Assembly (NCBI GenBank): GCA_900323505.1
Contig: OOIN01000043.1
Coordinates: 868,001 to 932,000, forward strand
Origin: Ustilago trichophora
Taxonomy: Eukaryota; Basidiomycota; Ustilaginomycetes; Ustilaginales; Ustilaginaceae
DNA: 64,000 nucleotides
Direction of reading: 5' to 3'
The notes under the pieces are model-generated. The model was not told where the DNA came from. It saw only the letters and a program-made list of their open reading frames with translations, and ran no database searches. The position numbers were made by a program, and so were the translations under genes. Numbering within the stretch: the stretch's first letter is position 1; every line of letters begins with the position of its first letter. This document shows positions 56,960 through 64,000 of this stretch, one piece after another.

Positions 56960-59191
56960 ATGTCGTCGGCCAGTGCCAACCAGCAGCACAAGAACCTCAT
57001 CGGCCACCGCATTGCCGATGGGCGTCTAGAACTCGTCTCGGTCCTCGGTCTCGGCGCTTATGGTGTCGTCTACCTCGCCCGCGACCTCCACCAGCACCAG
57101 GGGCCGTACGCCTCCACCTCTTCCCATCAAGCCTCCGCCTCACTTCTCGCCGCCAAGCAGGGTCACGCTTCCGGCTACTATGCCGTCAAGTGTCTCAACA
57201 AGGTAGGCCTCGATGCTCGTCAGCGTGCTTTCCAGCGCCGTGAGATCATGCTCCACACCATGGCTTCCAGTCACCCCAACGTCGTCACGCTTCACCGAGT
57301 CATCGACGACCCACAGGACCCTTGCGTCTATGTCGTCCTCGACTACTGCCCCGATGGTGACCTCTTCAGCATGATCACAGAAACACAGCGCTACATGTTG
57401 CCCACCTCAGCGTCGCGATCCGCCGAGCAGCAGGGCATCGACGTCGCCTTCACTCAAGAGCGTCTCAAGATGGATGCTCTCATTCGCGATGTCTTTGACC
57501 AGATCCTTGATGCCGTCGAGTTCTGCCACCAGATGGGTATCTACCACCGCGACCTCAAACCAGAAAACATTCTCTGTCTGCGTGGTGGTGCCAAGGTCGT
57601 TCTCGCCGACTTTGGCTTGGCGACAGGCGACAAGACCAGCGCCGACTTTGGATGTGGCAGCACCTTCTACATGGGGCCCGAGTGCCAGGGCGGCATCACT
57701 CGCCGCCTTACCAGTTACAACACTGCCGCCAACGACGTCTGGTCTCTCGGCGTCATCCTCGTCAACCTCATCTGTGGTCGCAACCCATGGAAGCAGGCCT
57801 GCCCCGCCGATGACACCTTCCGCGAGTACCTCCGCAATCCCGATTTCTTGAAGGAGATTCTCCCCATTTCGGAAGGCGTCAACACCATCCTCAAGCGCGT
57901 CTTCACCTTCCGTGCCGAGGCTCGTTGCTCCATCGCCGACCTTCGCCGAATGGTGCGCAGCGTTGACAGACTCACCGCCACTGCCGCCGAGATCAAGTCT
58001 CGCCAAGAGATTGCACGCCAGGCCGCTGCCGATGCTCATGCTGCTCGTCAAGCCGAAAAGGCCGCCGCCGCCGCCGCCTACCGCGAGCAGCAACGCAAGC
58101 AGCAGGCTGTCCTTGAGGCCGCCCGCGCTGCCCACACCAACGTCTACAACCCTGCCGCCGAAGTGGTTCGCCACGTCGCCGCCGTCCGCAAGCCCGAGTG
58201 TGCGCGCGCACCTTACCAGCCTCAGGTAGCCACGCTCGACCACATCCCCCAGCCCGTCGTCTACGCCAATGATCACGCTCGATACGCACCGCACGCCGAT
58301 ACTGCCGTCGCCAACTCGAATTCGTACGACAGCTATTCTGACTCGGAGCTCGACAGCAGCAGCTGCGAGGGCGATGGCTCCTTCTCACCGTCGGATGCAC
58401 CCGACGGCTCGACCGAGGGCCGTCTGTCCTGCGAGCAAGACAACGTCGACTGGTCGCTTCACCCCATCGCCAGGCCTGCCGAGGGTCGTCTTGAGCACCG
58501 CGGTGCATCCAACCTTACCAGCATGAGCGACGTCCATGCATCACAGACACCTTGCCTCGGCGTCAACATTCCCTCGAGCGCTGCTGTGCCTTCACCGATT
58601 CGACCGATGCACAGCTCGGCCGCCATGGACGACCGGGAAGGCATCTCGGATGACTGTTCGAGCCGCAGCGGCAGCGGCGAGTCGCGTCGAAGCTCGGCGT
58701 CATACACTGGCCTGCCACCTACGCCTCAATTTGTTCCACACAGCATGGAAGAGGCAGCAGTGGCAGCAAGGAGCGGTGCCGACTACTCGCCTACGCCCGC
58801 AAGCAAGCGTGGACACTGTGGCAACATGTACGCAGACAACCCTGAGGAGACCATTATTGCTGTCGACGGCAAGACATCGACACGAGGTCTTCCCGCCCGA
58901 TGGCTGCAAAGCCGCTGGGACCAGGATGTGGTTGCACTGGCTGGCCTTGCACAACCCTCGGTCTCGACCAAAGCTCAAGATGCTCAATGGGCCCAGCATG
59001 CTGGCGGTGATTCATCCGTATATGGAGGCGCCCGTCAATTTGCTAGCGTGCCCAGCCGACGTCTTGAGCACGCACACGCACGCCAGCAGGCAAGCCCTCG
59101 CGGAGCCATCCCTTCTTACCGAAGCAACGCCTCTCTGGCTGCTGCCCAGCAGTATGTTGCGGACGCAGCACGATATGCTCACCGCCACTAG
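56960..59191 (+). CDS. Serine/threonine protein kinase of the Ran1/Pat1-Sks1-Vhs1 type
   Basis: A single-exon gene of 743 aa from ATG 56960 (aaaATGtcg). An in-frame non-ATG extension upstream is ignored. The kinase domain covers about residues 15-345: a glycine loop (LGLGAYGVVYLA), a 30-residue Ser/His/Gln-rich insert, the catalytic Lys in YYAVKCL, HRDLKPEN (~195), and DFGLAT (~216). The activation segment DFGCGSTFYMGPECQGG is typical of the Ran1/Pat1, Sks1, Vhs1 and Ksp1 group. The C-terminal half is disordered, with an Ala/Gln/Arg-rich helix (about 345-395) and Ser-rich tracts. Ran1/Pat1 in fission yeast blocks entry into meiosis, and the budding-yeast relatives act in nutrient and filamentation responses. 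The role here is not shown. A long CT-rich leader suggests regulated expression. Confidence 0.9.
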   Translation: MSSASANQQHKNLIGHRIADGRLELVSVLGLGAYGVVYLARDLHQHQGPYASTSSHQASASLLAAKQGHASGYYAVKCLNKVGLDARQRAFQRREIMLHTMASSHPNVVTLHRVIDDPQDPCVYVVLDYCPDGDLFSMITETQRYMLPTSASRSAEQQGIDVAFTQERLKMDALIRDVFDQILDAVEFCHQMGIYHRDLKPENILCLRGGAKVVLADFGLATGDKTSADFGCGSTFYMGPECQGGITRRLTSYNTAANDVWSLGVILVNLICGRNPWKQACPADDTFREYLRNPDFLKEILPISEGVNTILKRVFTFRAEARCSIADLRRMVRSVDRLTATAAEIKSRQEIARQAAADAHAARQAEKAAAAAAYREQQRKQQAVLEAARAAHTNVYNPAAEVVRHVAAVRKPECARAPYQPQVATLDHIPQPVVYANDHARYAPHADTAVANSNSYDSYSDSELDSSSCEGDGSFSPSDAPDGSTEGRLSCEQDNVDWSLHPIARPAEGRLEHRGASNLTSMSDVHASQTPCLGVNIPSSAAVPSPIRPMHSSAAMDDREGISDDCSSRSGSGESRRSSASYTGLPPTPQFVPHSMEEAAVAARSGADYSPTPASKRGHCGNMYADNPEETIIAVDGKTSTRGLPARWLQSRWDQDVVALAGLAQPSVSTKAQDAQWAQHAGGDSSVYGGARQFASVPSRRLEHAHARQQASPRGAIPSYRSNASLAAAQQYVADAARYAHRH

Positions 59192-61352
59192 ATTTGTTTT
59201 GATTACTATACACACGGCCGCACTGTCGTGTCTGATACCTTTTCTCCACTCTTTGGCTCACCGCTTGTCTAGGAATTTGTTTTGACATCCATATAGATCC
59301 CCCACAACACGCACTGTTTCTTGCACTCTCTTGCACTCTTTCTCGTATACTCTTGCCTATATCTGTATTTGTTGAATTGATTTTGTTCGATGTATAGTAT
59401 TCCCCTTTGCAACGCTTCGCACTCTCTTCTTCTTTTTTTTTCTCTCTCTCTCTCTTCCCTTGCAACCATTGTTTTATTTTTCAGCTTGACACGTATGCCC
59501 GATTCGGCTGATAGACTGGGTGTGTGGGGTTTGCAAAAGTCTGGGTGCAGAGGAGATGGCGCACAATGACAAGCAAATTGAAGGCTGGGTTACAAATGAC
59601 ATGGGAAGGGGGAAGTCTTGAGACGCCGAGGGCGGGCAGTTGGCTTTGGCGGGGCGTGGCGTGGTAAAGGCGAGTGTTGAGGATGTGAGTTTTTGTTCCG
59701 AGAAATTGGGCAGGAAGTTAAGATGTGCGGGACTTTGTTTGATTGGTTTGCAACCAAATGTGGTTGATTTGTTTTCAAGACGGAGTTGAGGGAGAGGGTT
59801 TGGCATGAAGAGACGGACCCGGGAGTCTGGTTTGGGGTTGAAAAGGCCAGAGTTGTTCCGAAGGAATCTCGATCGGGTCGAAGAGAGTTGCCTTGGCAAC
59901 AAGGGGGTCAAGCGACCAAGGCGGCGTGGATGGGAGCAGCGGGAAAACGTTCAAGCTTCCCTTGCCTCGGTCGGGTTGGATTTGTTTGATATCTGGCTTA
60001 TGATTATTAAAAAATGGGGTTAGTTTGCCATGTGGCCTAGAAAGAAAATTTAATACACTGTCGACAAGATTTGGTTGCCCGCGTGTAACGATTCATTGCA
60101 GCACTAAAGTTGCAGACAAGACTCCGACCCAACCTCTTCAGTGAATCGAGCCAAGAGAAGATCGTTGTACGCTGTAATGTCAACAAGACTTGACTCATGT
60201 TGGCTCTCTCTTTTTGGCCCGATTTGGCTTTGCAGCGGTGTCCAACGCCATGTGGCAGAAAGATCAACCTCGGGACTCGGTTCTTTTTTTACTACTTTAT
60301 TTTTTTACACACGGGAATCGAGTAGAGTTCGGAAGACGAATGGACCCTGAATTCTCGACTCTCTGAGACTATCCCGTGCCGAGCCTTGTGCAGTACTGTG
60401 CTGTACCCTGCATGTAGGTGTGCCGTGTTGTTGGTCGTTGTCTCGTTCTGGACCCTCCCTTGTCCGATATTCATTCGGGTCTGGTTTCGTTTCAATCACT
60501 TGTTGATGTAGAGGGCTCGGAAAAACGTTTGTCTACCATCCCATTGCAGTTGTATGACCCTCCTGTTGGGCAAGTCAGAGGGGTTCGTGCACTTCCGCAC
60601 TTCCGCACAACTGCACATCTGTTGCATCTCAACACCGACCCCGCTTCGCCCGTCCGTGCTTTTCATCCCTGGGTGTCTTACACAACCACACATGGCCCGA
60701 CAAGACGAGACCCTCTCTCTCTCTCCCGACTCGGCATGCATCTACGGCCCCTCTTAGCTTTCCCGAACAACAACCCTCCTCTTCTTCTTCTACTCCAAAT
60801 ATAGAATCTCGTTGTCATCTAGCAAAGACAACCACCACCGACGCGGGCTATCTCGCAGCGGTACCTTTGCATGCCAAGATAAGCTCAGATAAGGCAAAGG
60901 TTGGGTGTGGTGCTGTCGCCGATTGGGTTGGGGAGGGAAAAAGAGTGGGGGGAGAAGGGAGGGCTTCACTGGTGGGTGGGGGGGATGACAAAAGCTTCTC
61001 AATCGAAACAGGGTGTATGCAAGCTGGTTCGGATCCGCACTCGTCCGATCTGAAAGCGAAAATGGACAGCGCCTTCTTCTGCACCCTACACATCGGTTTC
61101 TGTTGGGGAACGCATGAAATGCCGCCATCACTCTGTGAAGAGAGGTTCGCTTGACGAGCGCGACTTTCTCTCCGTCTCTTCATTCCGAGCTCGCCTTTTA
61201 AGTGTCCCTGTTGATGGAATGGAAGGCAGACTGGGATTTTCCAACAACGATGGATCTTGACCTAAAGCGGAATGTTGACAACAGCCGAGGCTGAAACAAT
61301 CAAAACTTCAACCGGGCAAAATCAGAGGTCAGTTGACACATCCGCAATTCTC

Positions 61353-61370
61353 AGAGAGAGAGAGAGAGAG
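61353..61370. repeat. AG dinucleotide microsatellite
   Basis: Nine AG units in noncoding sequence. Confidence 0.9.
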
Positions 61371-62787
61371 TTGGCGTCACGAAACGATACTCTACGCCAC
61401 GCGCGCGTCCGTGGTCAGCTGGTCACACCTCGCGCTTCAACCCGAAGAAAAACCCCCAAAAAAACCTTGCAACTGCCGCGAGAAGGTAAGGCGCATACCT
61501 TTTCTCTTCTCTGTGGCAGTCAAATGCCGTCGCTTTGTCGAGAGAGCGAGTTGTGTTAGTGGCGTCGGTCATTGTTGCTGACACTTGCGAGCTGGATGTT
61601 TGTGTATCTGTTATTCGGTGTAGCCCCCGCTCGTTCATGGGCGAGGGAGTAAAGCCACCTGACCGCGTCACACCTCTCCCTCGCTTTTGCCACCGCTTTG
61701 CCGTGGTGTATACATAACCGAGCCTCGACGACGTCTGTCTTGCAAGCTCCGACGTATCGTGCGATGGGAAACACTTGGCATGCGGCTCATTCAATCCACA
61801 CTAAGTTACTGTACTCACTCTCTGTGTGCCTCGCTAAGAAAACAAAGGAGCCTAGTCTTGCTAGCTTAGGCTCAACTTTGTATCCTTACCCGACCGGTCA
61901 ACTCTGCTTCCAATCGAGTGACAAACAACATACGGTATTGCACTGCGCTGCACTGCACTGTACTGTGCTAGAGCGTGATCTCGGCTAAAAAAAGAAAATT
62001 TACCCAGCATACTGTACCTTCCTGCGGAGGCTGCAGTTGAACGCCACCTGGTCTGCAGGTCGTGATCGCGCCAAGTAGTGTAAAGCGAGATGATGCGGTT
62101 GGGGGGATTTGTAGCATGTCCGCCTAGATGCGATGCGAGGCTAGTGTTTTTGGTTGGGTCGTCTTCACTGAAACGACACTCAGCTTGGTCTCTCCGTCGG
62201 GGTGTGGTGTATACAGAATAAGCCAAGGAGAGATTTGTTCTTCGTTCTCGATGCGAAGATCAGAAGGAGACCCTAGGGTCACAGAACGTAGGGGCTGTGT
62301 CTTGTACAGAGGGCATCTCGCTACTTCTCATACGTCTGGTTGACCACCGACAAACACTAGAACCGGCGGAACCAGGGCTACGCCACCTAATCCCACTCAG
62401 CGCTAAGGTATGACGGTTCAGGCTTCTCCCGTATCCATCGCTGGTGACGCCAAAGCTGACTGGTGCCGAACGATACAACGTGCCTACCCGAGTACACACA
62501 AGACGCCACCCACCAGCAGAACGGCGGGCGTATCGCGCCAAAGGCGCCTATCTCCTCATCTTCGATAGCCGAAACTCTCACCATGCCACCGAGCCACCCA
62601 CCAAACGCCGGCCTCACCCAACACGCCACCACACAATCACACGCCAACCGTTCGTCTTCCCACTCATCTGACAGCACATAGAGACGTTGAGGGTGGAACA
62701 AGCCAAAAGAGGCAGAGTGGCGTATCCTCCGTTCCGATCTTGACTTGCATACCAAAGAACTTGATTGTTGAAAAAAAAAATCGAAAA

Positions 62788-62793
<6 letters not shown>

Positions 62794-62837
<44 letters not shown>
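62794..62837. repeat. Poly(A) tract (44 bp)
   Basis: An uninterrupted run of 44 A, preceded by two shorter A runs from 62771. It could be the tail of a decayed retro-insertion, but I see no upstream element or target-site duplication. Confidence 0.9.
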
Positions 62838-62839
<2 letters not shown>

Positions 62840-63414
62840 TGGCGCCGTGGTGGTACGTTTTCTATCTCCGCCACATCCAACCAACCCATATTTTTGATCG
62901 AAACAAAAGGTCGCACCATTCAACTCCTTGCAGCTCAACTTGAGAGATGCTTCCCACGATGGCATGAACGCCAACTTTACCAGTACATCTACAAGTACAG
63001 GTGCTCGGAGTTGTCGGCTGACCCAATTGTTCTCCCACACATCGCCATCATCATGGCTTCTGTATTACTGGGTTGTACACTTGATCGCGTGGGAAGAAGG
63101 CCCCATTGCTGGCATGCTTTTTCTCATGCAACGCAACACATGGATTCCAACAACTGCTCCTTAAGTTACGCGCAAAAAGGCGTGCCCACCGTCGATACAA
63201 GACACAACGATCGTGAATCCGTGGCACTGGGACCACCTCCTTGCATCAGATCACGCTTTTCCTCCGATCCTCTGCCTCTTCCTCCAAGCCATACAACGTC
63301 ATGTGTGCTCCTAGCTCCTAAGCGTATGTTCAAATCCCACAAAGGAAACTGTGTCTTCTGGGTGAGGTATAAAGATATATTGGACTTTTTTGTTTAGTAA
63401 ACGAGCGATTAGGA

Positions 63415-64000
63415 TTAGGTGAGATCGTTCCATGGATCATCGTCTTCATATATCTCTTCGGGGTTGATTGTGGCTTGTTGGGATTCGATCGGAGCGGAAG
63501 TGGCGCCTTTTGGATTCTCGTGGGTTTGTACATGTTTCGAGGGTGTTGTGTCGACGGATGAGGTTGGATGGTCCGATGTGGATTCGATCGGGTCTACTCG
63601 ATTGGCAGCCGTACCCGATACAGATACTGATGCCTTCACATCTTCCTGCATGCCTGATGCCGTGTTGACACGACGCTGTGTACCATCAGCAACCGCCATC
63701 GCACGCTCGAGCGATCCATCCCAAGCATCCACCAACGTCTGCAGATCGGCCACCTTCTTATGCAGCAAATCAGTCCTCGACCCTTTCACCCCACCACCAT
63801 TGCCACTCCTACCGCCACTCGATGGACCCGCCGCATTCCTCTCCGATGGCAGCACCAGACCAACTTCGCCCGCTGACACCTGTTCCGTATTCAACCGCTG
63901 TGCCGTCCTAAAGCTCTCCAAGAGCTGATGCGATAACACCACATATTCCTTTCGGTTGGAAGGAGAGGAACCACCTTCGAACGCCGTCAAGTGGTCACTT
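63415..64000 (-). CDS. Unrecognised protein, C-terminal part (5' end beyond the window)
   Basis: An open frame on the minus strand enters from the right edge and stops at 63415-63417. About 194 residues are visible. The first visible third (EYVVLSHQLLESFRTAQRLN, later DLLHKKVADLQTLVDAW) looks helical or coiled-coil, separated by a Gly/Ser-rich linker. The rest is polar and disordered, ending in the acidic/aromatic tail EDDDPWNDL. The C-rich codon use supports a real gene. I do not recognise the family. The helix pattern vaguely recalls small coiled-coil subunits of kinetochore or trafficking complexes, but that is not evidence. Confidence 0.6.
   Translation of the reverse strand, partial: SDHLTAFEGGSSPSNRKEYVVLSHQLLESFRTAQRLNTEQVSAGEVGLVLPSERNAAGPSSGGRSGNGGGVKGSRTDLLHKKVADLQTLVDAWDGSLERAMAVADGTQRRVNTASGMQEDVKASVSVSGTAANRVDPIESTSDHPTSSVDTTPSKHVQTHENPKGATSAPIESQQATINPEEIYEDDDPWNDLT

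Larger units (their letters stand above)
59192..63414. other. 4.2-kb gene-poor region
   Basis: No gene is recognised. An AG microsatellite (61353-61370) and a long poly(A) tract (62794-62837) are present. The minus-strand frame 62387-63040 is long only because it reads through the A tract as poly-Phe. The left end contains the kinase 3' untranslated region. Confidence 0.5.

Noticed and set aside
62387..63040. 217-codon minus-strand frame
   Set aside because: It is kept open only by the poly(A) tract translated as poly-Phe. The flanking parts show no coding character.

Overview
The window looks like nuclear DNA of a basidiomycete smut fungus (Ustilaginales: the Ustilago/Sporisorium group). 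Genes have few, short introns with gtaagt/gtgagt donors, the coding sequence is rich in C and G at third positions, and intergenic stretches are long. The decisive clue is a pheromone/receptor mating-type locus (the smut 'a' locus) at about 33-39 kb. Its receptor is a clear relative of Ustilago maydis Pra1, so the allele is of a1 type. I cannot name the species from the sequence alone.

Layout. 1-2.8 kb: the 3' part of an unrecognised membrane protein and an OPA3-family mitochondrial protein. 4.35-8.3 kb: a TSL1/TPS3-like subunit of the trehalose synthase complex. 8.3-17.0 kb: gene-poor. 17.0-20.4 kb: a Zn2Cys6 transcription factor. 20.8-21.7 kb: ARPC5 (minus, 4 exons). 22.8-25.8 kb: an OPT-family oligopeptide transporter. 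26.0-26.5 kb: mitochondrial ribosomal protein uS19m (minus, 3 exons). 27.8-28.9 kb: DAHP synthase. 29.3-30.9 kb: a Cbp4-like cytochrome bc1 assembly factor (minus, 4 exons). 31.7-33.0 kb: panC. 33.3-33.9 kb: an Asterix-family protein. 35.0-39.2 kb: the a locus. 41.2-42.8 kb: an arthropod-type chitin deacetylase. 44.6-45.7 kb: a Sen15-like tRNA-splicing endonuclease subunit (minus, 4 exons). 47.7-51.0 kb: a Stealth-family phosphotransferase. 51.0-57.0 kb: gene-poor, ending in a CT-rich leader. 57.0-59.2 kb: a Ran1/Pat1-type protein kinase. 59.2-63.4 kb: gene-poor. 63.4-64 kb: the 3' part of an unrecognised gene.

The mating locus is the system of interest. pra (35421-36735, four exons) encodes a seven-helix STE3-type receptor. 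Two lipopeptide pheromone precursors, each of 42 codons and ending in a CaaX box (CVVA and CIVA), are divergently transcribed from a shared 1.4-kb region. Three exact copies of ACAAAGGGA, the pheromone response element bound by the HMG protein Prf1, lie upstream of the receptor. Two of them sit in a 45-bp tandem duplication. Several 8/9 matches lie between the pheromone genes. Two pheromone genes beside one receptor is the arrangement expected of a multi-allelic a locus, in which each allele signals to two other mating types, as in Sporisorium reilianum. Neither lga2/rga2 nor the b homeodomain genes were recognised in the window.

Many of the small genes (both pheromones, Asterix, Cbp4, uS19m, ARPC5, Sen15) are too short or too spliced for simple ORF calling. 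Their exons were worked out by hand from splice consensus, reading phase and family similarity.
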